Shown: positions 11,066 to 23,040 of the stretch, piece after piece
Layout of the letters: every line of letters starts with the position of its first letter
How positions within the stretch are numbered: the stretch's first letter is position 1
Source: Zanthoxylum bungeanum
Taxonomy: Eukaryota > Streptophyta > Magnoliopsida > Sapindales > Rutaceae
Length of the DNA stretch: 64,000 bases
Assembly: GCA_019454045.1 (NCBI GenBank)
Contig: SKCR01038147.1
Coordinates: 186,001 to 250,000 of the forward strand
Direction: 5' to 3'
Translations under genes and position numbers: made by a program
Notes under the pieces: model-generated
Database searches by the model: none
What the model was told of the DNA's origin: nothing
The model's input: only the letters and a program-made list of their open reading frames with translations

Positions 11066-13044
11066 CAACAATCAACACCTATCAAAGTAACTACCACATG
11101 GTAAGAATGTATACATATCAATTTTTATTTGGAGTACATATGGATGATGTGTTGCTTCTGTATATTACAAAGATTTTCTTAAACCTTATAACATGACTCC
11201 AGTAATAAAATAATGAGTTAAAAGTAACCTTACACTATATGCTAAATCGAAAACACAACCCTCAGACACTAGTTGAAATAAACCCTGACACAATTGATAT
11301 TTCAGGTTCCAGAAGACAAACTAGAACGGCCAATTAGTATAATAATCGAGAGACCAGAAAAACAGGGAAGATAGTGTGGGCACGCCACTTGGAAGTGAAT
11401 AATACATACCTTCAACTAGCTACAGCCCACATGACAACCATTTGCTTGAAATAGAAAATCTTCTTTCAAATTAGAACACTAGTTAAAGAATTTGTTCATG
11501 CCTATACTTGCAAATTATTTGATTTTACAACACATAAAACAAACATGACTCACCTTTAAGCAAAAAACAACCTACTTCACTTGGGAGTAAATCTTTATAA
11601 CTCATTAATCAAAACAAGAAATTCAACATGTACATATATAAACAAGAGCAAAACACTGACTAATTGACAATGGCGGTCTATCAGAGTTTGATGAGAATTT
11701 TCCTTTTCCCTTCCGTTTTCTTAATTCTGTTAATTGTACATCAAAAGAATCTCATTCTGACCCTAACCCACTACTGTTGGGTGAGCTTCCAAACTCACTC
11801 ATCTACAATGAAGAGCAACAACAAAATAAAGAAAAGAAACAAATAAGAGTGATGTTCAAATAATTTTATTCGTCTGGGAAGAACTCCCAAATGAAATATA
11901 ATCTAATAATCATATGAAAATTCAAAACCTGAGATTTTCTAATATTTCCGCTATCAGCCATATAGAAAAGTAGAAACAAAGCACCTAGCCACCTATTCTA
12001 CTTTCAAAGACGGTACCCGAAATTCCTCTCAATTCCTATACTTTGTATTTTATTGATAATGCCATGAATATGATCACATAATCAATTCTCAATATGCCAA
12101 ATAGAACTTGGAATCTCTACTAGTCTACCTAACAAAATGTTAACTTTCAAATTTTCAATCAAATACTTGGGCAACAGCTTGCAAACATATAGACAATACA
12201 CACAGCTTACAAACATACCTAGCTAACAAAATGTTAACTTTCAATCTCAATGCTTTATAAATAACATATAGACAATACAATAATACACACCTACTGACCA
12301 AATACTTGGGCAACAACTTAGCTTGCAAACATATAGACATACACACAGCTTGAGCTTGCAAACATACCTAACCAAATGTTAACTTTCAATCTCAATGCTT
12401 TATAAATAACATATGGACAATACAGTAATACACACTTACTGACCTACTCGGTCAAATACCCCAAACCCAAAGAAAGAACTCAGCAGAACCAGAAATCCAG
12501 ATTCCAGGGAAAGCAATAATTTACAGAAGTAACAGAACCAGAAGGTCCAGACTCCAGAACGAGAACATTAGAATTCAGAACACAATCAAATCAAAATGGC
12601 AATATATACATAAACAGAATTAAGTTAGGCAATATATACATAATACATGCAATGTTGCAAACCATCAAAATCAAACCTTGAATGGCTGCCCGAGTCGAAG
12701 ACGAAAAGTGAACTGATTCACTCGAAGACTGCCGGAGAGAAGACTGATTCACGGTGGCCGATGGTGGTTATTGGTTTAGTTTATCTGATTCGGCGAACGT
12801 CGATGGACGAAGACGAAGATGAGACTTGAGTGCTGGTGGTGTTTGACGAAAACGAAGACGAAGATGAAGAGTGGTTACCGAAGACGAAGAGTGCTGGTGG
12901 CGGTGTTGACGAAGACGAAGATGAAGAGTGGTGTAGTGGTGTTTGACGAAGACGAAGATGAAGAGTGATGATTGTCTAAATTTGTCTTGAATTTGATTGA
13001 TGAAAAGTTGAAAATGAAAACCTAAAACAAGTTGGGTTTTTCAC

Positions 13045-13068
13045 GCCCAAAACGACGTCGTTTTGGGC
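13045..13068. repeat. 24-bp perfect palindrome, AAACGACGTCGTTT core
   Basis: The sequence reads identically on both strands, with core AAACGACGTCGTTT flanked by GCCCA and TGGGC. A one-mismatch echo (aaacgatgtcgttct) is at about 17289 upstream of the hydrolase gene. Confidence 0.8.
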
Positions 13069-13075
13069 CTTTAAC

Positions 13076-13113
<38 letters not shown>

Positions 13114-13208
13114 GTATCGAATCTGATCGGATCTGAAATCCGACGAATCCAATCTTCGCGATTCGATCGGATCGGATCAGGTCCGATCCAATCCGATGCC
13201 CACTCCTA

Positions 13209-14069
13209 AAATTATGGATCCCTAAAAAAAAGTGATTATATATATAATTATTTAATTTAAACTCTTATACTATTTATAATTTATATATTTTTATAAATAT
13301 TAAGATATTTTTTATTTATGTAAATAGAAATTTGAATATATTTATTAAAAAATTCAAAAATAAATTAATTAAAACTTAAATATGTAATAGGGAGAGGATG
13401 TAGATTTTACTTAATTCTCGTCCCTTCCCTGAATTGGAAATATGTATTAAATTTTCTCCGTCTCCATTCCCGACGTTAATCTCTTCAATTTTTCATCTCC
13501 GCCTCAATTGGGAAGGGTTTATGAGGCCCTCGTCCTGTTAAGGATTTCTACGATCTCGAGTAAGCAGCAAAGAAAACTTATAAGAATGCGATGCCAATTT
13601 AAAATATGAAAAATATCAAGGACATTAAATCAAGACAGAATGAAGATAAAATATCATAAAAACAACATCGTTTTGATGATAATTTTTTTAAAAACATCAA
13701 AACAATATCTTTTTTATAATAAATTTATCCCCTATTTTATTCCCATTTAATTTTCATATCATTATTTCCACCAGTAGCCTAATTCATTTTACAGCATGCA
13801 AAATAGACAAGACTTGATTGCAAATCATAGGACCACATTCACATGATAACCAACAAGCCATTTCAGCAAACATACAAGAAGCAAACTAAACTCAGTTTAT
13901 ATACTTCAGAGAGTTAAATCTTCAAAGTCACCTCCAAGTATTCAACCACGCCATTTTGCAAACAGAAGGCATACCTGTGTGTCTAATACGTTTAGGTAAT
14001 ACACAGGGGTTATTTATTCAACAATGGAAGCAAAGATAATAGCATAGATTCATAAAACTCGCGAATAAC
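13209..14069. other. Spacer and 3' flank of the hydrolase gene
   Basis: AT-rich. The segment 13390-13560 has pyrimidine-rich 'ctccgtctcc' patterns resembling degraded hAT ends, but no clear termini. The part nearest 14069 probably includes the 3'UTR of the minus-strand hydrolase gene. Confidence 0.4.
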
Positions 14070-17000
14070 TTAGGCAGATAAGTATTGGGCCATCCATGAT
14101 TGGAAGCGAGACCATGCCAGTTCAACTGCGGCTGGATCTTCATCAGCCATTCCCATTTCTTTTCTCCGCTGTAGTCCTTCTGGAGACGTGTTCATGAAAG
14201 CATGCGCATTGCCAGGATAAATGTGTACCCCATATGGAACACCAGATACTCTCAGCTTTTCCTCCAATGATTTGGCAGTCTGAAAACTCAGAAGAGAGAG
14301 CAAAACATTAGATTAGTTCTGTAAGAATTCATTCTTCGGAGAAAAACTTATGTAGGGACGGTCCCTATACGACCGTCTAATCAGTGAATGACACGTGTTC
14401 CAGTTATTTCTCTTTCTGTTTTGATTGGTTATTTTCAAAATAATTGGAACACGTGTCATTCATTGATATTCGTGGCTATGACGCACTTAAGTTGTCCAGC
14501 AGTTTGACCAAAATAAACATACATTATCTGTCATTCAATCTGTACAGTGATAAAAAGAATTCAAAGAGACAATTATATGATATGACAAAATATATTAATC
14601 CACATAATAACTTCTTTCAAACTTCATTTTTTATTTTGGTCCTGAAATATTTACATATTCTCTCAATTCTCTTATTTACTTAACATCTTCACACGGAGGT
14701 GATGATCGAATAAACTATTGTAAGGTGCCCAATTTGGTTATTATGTTGATTTAAACTTATCTCTGGTAAACAGCATCTTAGAATGATGGAGGCAGGTAAA
14801 ACAGTTAAGTCCCAAACAGGAAAAACTCACACAAACTTAATACTTGAATATTTGAAAGAAATTGCCGTACCTCCACATCTGAAAAGCCAATATAATTGTC
14901 AAGCTCCCCGAAATGAGCCTGAATGGGTGCCTTAGCCTGGGCAGGATCGGCAAGCTCGGATGAGGGAGCCCCGTAAAATGCAACAACAGCATCAACCTCT
15001 GGAACTAAGACAGCACTTGCAATAGCGAGAGCACCCCCCATGCAATATCCACTCACACCAACCTATTGAAATGCCAAAAGTTATATATTGAAGCCACTAT
15101 GTATGCATTCTTCAGCTATGTAAATTTGGATGGCATGGCAGGGATTAATGTAGTAAAAAGTATCACTAAATTTAGCACCAAGTCCACAATATCTATTACA
15201 TGTTGAATTGTCTGTTCAGAATATCCAACCATTCATTTACACAATATTTATAAAGACACTCATGAGATAAAGGCTACGCATGATCTCAGCTACATTTTTG
15301 CTAATTTGTTTGAGACTGGGGGTTCAAATAGGTAAGAGTAGGCATGGGTCGGTTTAATGCCAAACCAAACTAAACCAACCGAAACAAATTGTAAACCCAA
15401 AACCGTGTAATCTTGTATGGGTTGGTTTGGGTCTTGAGTATTTATATAAGAGGAATGCATCTTTTCTACAACGTACTAGTGTTTCTAGTCACAAAACAAA
15501 GATAATTGAATTGTTAAAGATCAAAGGGGCTCACAAAAGAGGCCTATAGGATGTGAAACCCAACACCCCTAGCTTGACAATCCATTTTAAGGATGTGTGT
15601 TGAGTAGCTACTAGCTGCTTCCTAAAATCCCATAAAACTAAGGCATAGGCTAGGAGCATAATCCCAGTCTAAATTTGAGTCATGGAGGCAGCTTTAGGGA
15701 GTAGCCGGAGGATTTTCTAACGAGGCGAGGTATATTGCTTTGACCTTCACCGGAAAAGATGAAGCTCATATTACAGAAAAACATGAGCCAAAATAATATG
15801 CATCACATTGAATTTGAGTATTCCGATTGACTAACAGCGCAAGATCTACAAGAAAAAAATGAGCAACATGTATCAAAAGAACAGGGTGTTTGACAACTAC
15901 AACAGACGTGATAAAAGACCATGACACTAAAGCTAAGACCTAAGATTACAGAAATATTTATACTTTGGTGCTCAAGCCCTTGCAATCCATTATGTTAAAG
16001 GCATCGATTTTGACTTAAAACACAAGTTTCAAGGAACGAGCATACGCTTTACACATGCTTTGCATTTTAGAGTACAACATCTATCTCTTCTAACCACGGT
16101 ACAAAACAGTACAGCATTAATCGAACGGAACTTTATAAACATTATTAAAATACGCAAGCAGACTGTGCAAACCTTCTTTGAACCATTTGCCTTAAGCCAA
16201 TTAACTGAAGCACAAATATCCTTGACAGCACCTTGCCAGTCAAGACCAGTCATCAAGTGCTCTGCTTCAGCAACATCCAAACCAACCTTTCCTCGATATA
16301 AACTGGAACACGAGGCACGATATTTTTAGCATTCAAAAGCAGCAACTGTATACACAAATACAAACGCAAACAATGACATGAAAACAGAATACAGAAGCGT
16401 AACAATCATAGATACTTACTCGGGGATAAGTGTCTTGAATCCGGGATTTAGTTGGGAGATTTTGATAGCATGGTTCTTGATCTCAAAATCAATACCCCAC
16501 CACTCTTGAAGCACAACAATCCCAGGAGCATCTTCTTTGCCAACCACGTATGCATCAAAAGTCTAATTGATAATCAGAAGAACATAAATCATAAGCCCAT
16601 GTCCAACAAGATCTACTTCTTGAATTTGAAAATAATACAAATAATAAAGATTATGATTAAGCATGACTAAGCGTGTGTTTGAGATTTGGGTGATAAGAAT
16701 TTTAATCCAAAATTAATTAGGAGCATAACCTTTAACAAACATACCATATATCTATTGCTTTCAAAAATAAAAGGTGGTAATTTTTAACAAACTAGTGTAA
16801 GAATCTACTTACAATATTTCTTGGAAATAAACATGAAATAAAAAAAGAGAACTACTTTATAACTCAATACCATTCTTATACATTTCTAGTTAAAAAAAAA
16901 TATATATATATATTCTTGATTGATTAAAACAGAGCCACTAATATAAAGTCAAATAAAAAATAACTGAGATCCACTAATTAAAAATAGCAAAAGGAACATC

Positions 17001-17092
17001 ATAAGACATAAATAAGATAGTGAAATGAAGCTCACAGTATCATCTCTCTGAATCTGGATTTTCTTGAAAGGAGAAGCTGCAGAGTCAGCCAT
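14070..17092 (-). CDS. Dienelactone hydrolase family protein (carboxymethylenebutenolidase-like)
   Basis: Five exons on the minus strand: 17092-17036, 16562-16420, 16302-16173, 15062-14871 and 14279-14070. All have GT-AG introns and phases agree, giving 243 residues and stop TAA at 14072-14070. The start ATG gives MADSAASPFKKIQIQRDDT. The product is an alpha/beta hydrolase of the DLH family, soluble and without an obvious targeting signal. The nucleophile Cys lies in GYCMGG (exon 4), a candidate catalytic Asp in GELDNYIGFSD (exon 4) and the His in NAHAF (exon 5), so the Cys-Asp-His triad is complete. The length matches the family (about 240). In bacteria the family opens dienelactones; the substrate of the plant members is not firmly known. 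Introns 3 and 4 hold repeat debris, including a hairpin at 14381-14467. No damage is seen, so the gene is likely functional. Confidence 0.95.
14381..14467. mobile_element. Hairpin MITE-like repeat in hydrolase intron 4
   Basis: Arms 14381-14409 and about 14437-14467 are inverted copies (core tgaatgacacgtgttcca) with a short loop. The arms contain the G-box CACGTG. Just before it is gggacggtccc, a near-palindrome. A target duplication is not clear. Confidence 0.5.
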
Positions 17093-17885
17093 TGACAAGA
17101 CCCTAAAGCGATAGCCGGAGTGAAAGTGATACCACGCAAGAAAAGGGCTTAAGTAGAGGTGTTTTGCTGAAGATTCTTAAAGCGGCTGCTAGTACTAGGA
17201 TGCTTCGCTCTGGTCAAATGTCAACCAGAGGCCTTTAAACGCATGTGTTTAGATTTGGCAACGTTGACTTCACGTCCCCCCCTGAATAAACGATGTCGTT
17301 CTCATAAGATGCTAAAGGATCTTGAGATATCCCTTCTCGAAGCAAATAACGTTGACTTAAAAGTATTTATTTCACTGTCTCCATCAGTTTACAGTTTCCG
17401 GTCGAATGATTCCACAGAAAGTAATCAAAAAAATATATTTATTAATATATGTTATAAATGGGTGATAAATGAATAACAAAAACTAATAAGAGACTACCTC
17501 GCTCACTCCTCAGAGCATTAAATAACAAACGCACCCTCAATGCTGGATGAATTCGGGGTTGTACCATTTTAATTAAGGGAAAAAATTACCAAGCTAAGAA
17601 AATTATTATTTAGGTTAAAGCCTAAAATTCAAAAAAAAAAATTTTGAATTGTCTACTAAATCTGGTGTTTTCTGCAAATAAGAATGTCGACAATAAGATA
17701 GAGAATTTTTTAGAATGTTACTGTAAAAAATTCTTTGGAGGATATTAGAAAAGAAATGAGTACGTGTTGTTTATATTTAACCTATTAAAGATATATTTGA
17801 AGGCGTAATGACTTGTGCGATGACTTAATAAGAAATAATAAGACACTTTCTTATTACCATATGCTTGCACTAAGGTTATGCACTA
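17093..17885. promoter_or_regulatory. Upstream region of the hydrolase gene
   Basis: Non-coding. It would contain the 5'UTR and promoter of the minus-strand hydrolase gene. The degenerate palindrome aaacgatgtcgttct (about 17289) is the only distinctive motif seen. The distal part is plain AT-rich sequence. Confidence 0.4.
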
Positions 17886-18966
17886 AGGGGGTGTTTTCAA
17901 TTGAGATTTTAAAAGACTTTTTTGGGTTAAATAAGTCTTGTGGTATTCAATTAAGATTTTTAAATAATCTAAAAAATATTGTGGTATACCATTAAAATTA
18001 TTATGATTTTTTAAATAGTGTATCCAAATCTAGTGATATTCAATCGGGACTTTAAACAAGTAATAAAAAGTTTTATGGTATTGAAAAACATAATTATTTT
18101 GAAGGATTTTTTTTATATGTCTGATTTTGTGGGACTTTTTAGTGAAAATTATAAATATCAAACTCTATAAAAAATCCTACCCTAACCCATGAGACTTTTT
18201 ACATAAGATTTTTTTGAGTGTTAGAAAACAGAAGATAAACATACATGTTATCTCTTCGTGAACAAATCTTTTAAAATCCAATAAGTAAAAACTCAATTGA
18301 ATACACCCCTTTAGTGTTTAACTTTTGTTACTGATAAACATTCTCTCTTATTAAAGGCAAAACTATATTTATAAAGAAAAATTCCGACAAGTTGTGGACT
18401 ATTTTTTGTTTTGTAGTTTATAAGACATTTTATAATATTTATTAGTTAACTTATAGTATGCATACATAAAATTAGCAGTTAACTTATAGTTTATTAGTTT
18501 AATACATTATGCTATTTGTAATATATTAACATTGAATAATATTAGCTTTTGCTTTTCTTTAATAAAATTATCATTTCTTTGTTATCTTTTTGATTGATTT
18601 ATGATTTTGAATGTTTGTTTTTATTTATGGCTCTATTTCATATGATCCAATTTTTTATTATTATTGATGCAAATGTCCACAGTTTGAACCAATTGACTTT
18701 CATTAACTTTTTTTTTTATTTATGGTTTCATTCCATATAATATCGGTTCTAAAAAAGTAAAAAAAAAAAAAACTATAATGGTCCTTTCAAATCTTACAAA
18801 TTCTTATGAGATAAGTCTTTTAAAATCTAATATGTAAAAAATCTTGATTAAAATAAATTTCATAAAATCTTGTAAGTCATTACATTCTTTAAATGTCTTT
18901 TAAAATCTACATGACTTATTTATTCATAAATAGTCTTTTAAAATCTCAATTGAATACACCCCCCCT
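17886..18966. mobile_element. MITE cluster with GGGGGTGT-ATTCAATTGAG ends
   Basis: The left end (17886) reads GGGGGTGTTTTCAATTGAGA and the right end (18966) is its inverted copy CAATTGAATACACCCCCC; both are preceded or followed by 'ctaa'. A third terminus (tcaattgaatacacccct) lies inside at about 18293-18312, so this is two elements side by side or nested. 'gtcttttaaaatct' recurs throughout. The end sequence and TAA-type flank suit a PIF/Harbinger (Tourist-like) MITE, but a hAT origin is possible. Confidence 0.6.
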
Positions 18967-18967
18967 A

Positions 18968-19419
18968 AGTCCTTATCTTTTTGTTTTAGTGATAAATGTA
19001 ATTATTAAGGATATCTCAGATAAAGTACCATGATATATGTTATTTGCTGATGATATATTATTGGTGGATGAGTCTAAATAAGATATAGAGACTAAACTTG
19101 AGATGTAGAGAAAAATCTTAGAAGTTAAAGGCATTCGATTAAGTTGGTTAAAAACTGAACACATGGTGTGTGAGTTTAACAAATGTCGTAGAGGTAATGC
19201 GGCAGAAATAAGAATTGGTGACCAACCAAACTCTAATAGCGAGTGTTTTAAGTATCTCGGGTTCATCCTTCAAAAAAATGGAGAAATCGATTGAGATGTT
19301 ACACATAAAATTCAAGCGGATTGAAGGAAATAGATATATACGTCTAGGGTATTATGCGATCACAACATCCCTTCAAAACTTAAAAGTAATATTTATAGGA
19401 CCGCCGTGAGACCTACAAT
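18968..19419 (+). pseudogene. LINE reverse transcriptase fragment, left part
   Basis: Decayed C-terminal part of a plant non-LTR RT. The translation shows YMLFADDILLVDES (the FADD catalytic box) and, downstream, CFKYLGFILQKNGEIDWDV and a 'K.LYRTAVRP'-like stretch. Stops are present, for example TGA where the family has Trp just before YMLFADD. The reading continues after the hAT insertion at 20091. Confidence 0.85.
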
Positions 19420-20082
19420 CAGGGATGGTAGTGGGTAGGGTTTGATGCAGGTTTGCCATTACCAAACCTGCAACCACATATGTAAATAAATTACCAAATC
19501 TGCATCATACTCGCTGCGGGTTTTAATTTTCATTATCAAACCCACACTTGCATATAAAAATAAATTAAAAAACCTGCAGTGGTACCCATCGAATTTTTTA
19601 CGGGTTTTTAAAATATCATATAAAAATAAATTTCCCATGATAAAATTTTCTCTATCTATAATATGAAAACTAAATTAAACAGAATATTATACTATCTATA
19701 ATTTCTTCACATATCAGTAGAGTTTGGTTTGAAGTCAATATGAAGTCACAAATATTAAACATGATACTATACCAAAAGCAATTCAAACAAATAATAAAGT
19801 TGATCAAAAAAATAACTACATATTAATTACAGATTAAACCAATATAATACCAAAAATAATTTAAAAAAATGATAAAGTTAACTACATAATGTGAGTCATT
19901 TTAAATGAGTGGATTTTCTTTGCCCTAAAAAATATAAAATAAAAAATTTAAGTTTGCGGGTAGCAGATACTCGCTGCGGGTATCCGCAGGTTTTGCTTAA
20001 TTACCAAACCCGCTTAAATATTTACCAAATCTCATATATTGTGGGCGAGTTTGCTGGTTTGTGGGCGAAATTGCCATCTCTA
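19420..20082. mobile_element. Non-autonomous hAT element inside the LINE
   Basis: Termini CAGGGATGGTAG and TTGCCATCTCTA, flanked by cctacaat (19412-19419) and cttacaat (20083-20090), 7 of 8 identical. Internal 'accaaacctgcaa' and 'gcgggttttaa' motifs place it in the same family as 4857-5859. Confidence 0.85.
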
Positions 20083-20450
20083 CTTACAATGCTTTATGAA
20101 ACAGAATGTTGGGCGATAAAATATCAATATACCCAAAGAGATGTGGGTAGCTGAAATGAGAATGCTCAGATGGATGTGTTGGTGGACTAAGAAATATAGA
20201 GTTAGAAATGATGTAATTAAGAAGAAATTAAATGTAGTATAGATGGATGAGAAGATGAGACAAGCAAGGTTAAGGTGGTTTGGACATATTCAATGTAGAC
20301 CTTCAAGTGATCCACTGAGAAAATGAGAGCAAATGGTGATGTCATATGTAAGCGAGGAAAGTGAAGGTGTAAATTGACATGGATTGAAACCATCAAAAGA
20401 GACATAATTTTTATAGTGCTTGATGAATTAATAATCTCAGATAAAATATT
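20083..20450 (+). pseudogene. LINE reverse transcriptase fragment, right part
   Basis: Continues the LINE protein after the hAT: LYETECWAIKYQ, then EMRMLRWMCWWT and ARLRWFGHIQCRP, motifs that always follow the RT domain in these plant LINEs. Several stops are present. There is no clear poly-A tail; the sequence fades near 20450. Confidence 0.85.
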
Positions 20451-20589
20451 ATTATGTCAAAAAATTGATGTAGTAGATCCTACATATATAATGTGAAAAT
20501 GTTTTCATTTGATTTGGTTTGATGATATTATAAATCTGGGATGTAGCACAATTTGACAGCGAATTAATTTTTTTAGTTATACTTTCAGC

Positions 20590-21407
20590 TATGGGTGTTC
20601 ACGGGTCGGGTCGGGTAGGGTTTTTTTTTTATTTTTTTATGACCCGATCGGGTCAGGTCATTCGACTTGAAACCCGAAATTCGAGAAGGTGACCCGCGCG
20701 GGTCGGGTCGCAACAGGTCGGGTCAAAAAACTTCGGGTCGGATCGGGTCAATATAAAATACAGTAAATATAATATATATATATATATATATATATTTTAT
20801 TTTTTTTATTTTATTTATGTATACAAATTTTACAAGATATGTGTGTAGTTGAAATGACAAAGTCTTTGATTAATTTGTACTTGATCTCAGGTTTGATTCC
20901 CAGCAACAACATTTTGGTTTTAAAGAAAGAAAAAACATAATTTTCGGAATTATTGATAATGGGATTCGACCTTGGGACTAGTTAAAGACTAAGTAAATAC
21001 TTTGTCATTCCAGCTACAATTGTTTCTGGTTAAAATTGTATCATTAAAAACATATATTATAATTATAATATCATTTACATCGGGTCGGGTCAGACCCGAG
21101 TTTTCTGACCTAAATCCGTGACCCGACCCTTTCGGGTCCAAATTGACCCGAAATTGAAATTTAAAATTCATAAACCCGGTCGGGTCGGGTTGCGGGTCAA
21201 CCCGACCCTATGGACACCCCTAATTTCAGCGAAAACATATATTATAATTATAATATCATTTACATTGAGTCGGGTCAGACCCGAGTTTTCTGACATAAAC
21301 CTGTGACCCGACCCTTTCGGGTCCAAATTGACCCGAAATTGAAATTTAAAATTCATAAACCCGGCCGGATCGGGTCGCGGGTCAACCCGACCCTATGGAC
21401 ACCCCTA
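20590..21407. mobile_element. hAT element with internally duplicated 3' end
   Basis: Starts TATGGGTGTTCACGGGTCGG and ends CCCTATGGACACCCCTA, with perfect 8-bp flanks ctttcagc (20582-20589 and 21408-21415). Subterminal 'gggtcgggtc' repeats are dense at both ends. The last about 185 bases occur twice in tandem (21047-21230 and 21232-21415), and the inner copy also ends in the terminus plus 'atttcagc'. No transposase is visible. Confidence 0.85.
20845..21030. repeat. Inverted pair of tRNA/SINE-like segments inside a hAT
   Basis: A tRNA-like segment (about 20845-20915: 'gtagttgaaatgacaaagtc' A-box region and ggtttgattcc B box) faces a second copy on the opposite strand (about 20950-21025, with ggtcgaatccc on the minus strand). 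They could form a long stem in a transcript. Confidence 0.5.
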
Positions 21408-21847
21408 CTTTCAGCGAAAATAACCTGGCTAGCAACGCCAATCCACATCGATAAATCGACAAGACTAATAGTTGACTTGAAACTTTTAAATGTTTTTTAG
21501 GTCGACACCAAATTGAAAATTATACTCAAATTATTCTTAAAATTTGTTATTTACTCGTTTTAGAAGATTTTAAAAAAACAAAAAATTATTATCAGTGGAC
21601 ACATGTACTCACAGCATGCGTTTTTTTTAGAATATCGGAAAAATATTACGTCATTTATACCAGGATTATAAGATCCCGGTATGAATGTGTGGATACTTGT
21701 ACTCACAATGTGTGTGTTTTTTTTTGAAATATCGGAAAAACCTTACGTCATTTATATCAGGATTATAAGACCTCGGTATGAATGTATGGGTAAACCGATG
21801 ATGTCTTAGGAGTGTTACCTAGGAGTAAATTACCCCATATCCCTCAT

Positions 21848-22334
21848 TAGGGGTGTTCACGGGTCTGGTCGGGTCGGATTTTTTAAAATTTTGTGAGACT
21901 CGATCGGGTCGGGTCACGAGAAGTTCGGGTCGCGGATCAGGTCACGCGAAGATGGAACCCGATCGAGTTCGGGTCGGGTCAGGTCGTCGGGTCGGCAGAA
22001 AAAAAAATTAATGAACTAATTATTTTGAAATACAAATATTTGTTATTTTATGTCTAAAAAATTATCATAAATATAAAGTTTTAATACAACAAAAATAATA
22101 AACAAATGAAATAAAAGTACAAACTTTAAAAATAATAATAAAATTTTTAGAAAAATAATAAAAAGTTTAGAAAAATAATATAAATACTATAGGGTCGGGT
22201 CGGGTTTTAGTATCAAACATGTTGCCCAACCCGAAAATTTCAGGTCGGGTCGGGTTGAAAATTTGAAATATTTTTTTGGACCCGGGCAGGTCGGGTTGGG
22301 TCGCAGGTTGACCCCGACCCTATGAACACCCCTA
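21848..22334. mobile_element. Small hAT element, same family as 20590-21407
   Basis: Starts TAGGGGTGTTCACGGGTCTG and ends CCCTATGAACACCCCTA, with dense 'gggtcgggt' subterminal repeats. The flanking 8-bp duplication is eroded (tccctcat and ccccccac). It is non-coding. Confidence 0.75.
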
Positions 22335-22720
22335 CCCCCCACCAAACCCCCCATTGTCCCCATGCGCAATTCCGAAAATGCCCATCTCTTTGCCAAAAAT
22401 TACTCCCCCAATTATTATAAGTCACTTGCCAATAATTCTATATATATATATATATATATTAATTTAAAAAATAAATATATACTAATTATAACTCTTTTTG
22501 TCATTTTATTAATTATATTTTTTTATTTTATAATTTTTTTTATTTTTGTTAATAAATATTACAAATTTCGTATTTATTCATTTAATTCTTTTGATTCATT
22601 TTTAATTTAATTAATAATACTTATGTATAAAAAATATAATCTAACCAAATAAAATTAATTTATAAAATAATTTTTTTGATAGTCTATTTGTTTAATAAAC
22701 CTAATATTTTTATTAAAATT
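22335..22720. other. AT-rich spacer
   Basis: Very AT-rich, with a TA microsatellite at about 22438-22460. No gene is seen. Confidence 0.4.
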
Positions 22721-23040
22721 TATTTGTCTTATTTACTTTCGTAAATCAGTATCCATATATACTTTTATTTCATTTTTTAAAAATATATTTTATTAAAAGT
22801 AGTGTTGATTCTGATTCTGATTTTATATTTTCTTTATTAAAAGTTGTTTGTCTTATTTAATTTCGTAAATCAGTATCCATATCTACTTTTATTTTTTTTT
22901 TTTAAAATTACTTTATTAAAAATAGTGTTGATTCTGATTCTAATTCTGATTTTATATTTTATTTATTAAAAGTTGTTTGTCTTATTTAATTTCGTAAATC
23001 AGTATCCATATCTACTTTTACTTTATTAAAAGTTATTTGT
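22721..23040. repeat. Tandem repeat, about 128-bp unit, 2.5 copies
   Basis: Units start at about 22721, 22847 and 22977, each with 'cgtaaatcagtatccatatc' and, in the first two, 'agtgttgattctgattct'. It lies directly upstream of the MULE gene, and may be the subterminal part of that transposon. Confidence 0.75.

Larger units (their letters stand above)
10373..13208. mobile_element. 2.8-kb non-autonomous hAT element
   Basis: Termini TAGGTCTGGGCA and (reverse) TAGGAGTGGGCA match at 10 of 12 positions, and the 8-bp duplication aaattatg is perfect on both sides (10365-10372, 13209-13216). Both subterminal regions are rich in 'gatcggatcgg' and 'gatccgatccg'. Inside are two tandem SINEs (10689-11065), a duplicated segment around 12130-12440, GACGAAGACGAAGATGAAGA-type repeats (12800-12970), a perfect palindrome (13045-13068) and an A-run of more than 30 bases (about 13078-13112). 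No transposase motif is visible. Confidence 0.85.

Noticed and set aside
10551..11078. Open frames rich in Pro and Ser on both strands
   Set aside because: They are produced by the two SINE copies and the 'gatccgaatttgataag' hAT repeats. The near-identical peptides from each SINE copy confirm this.
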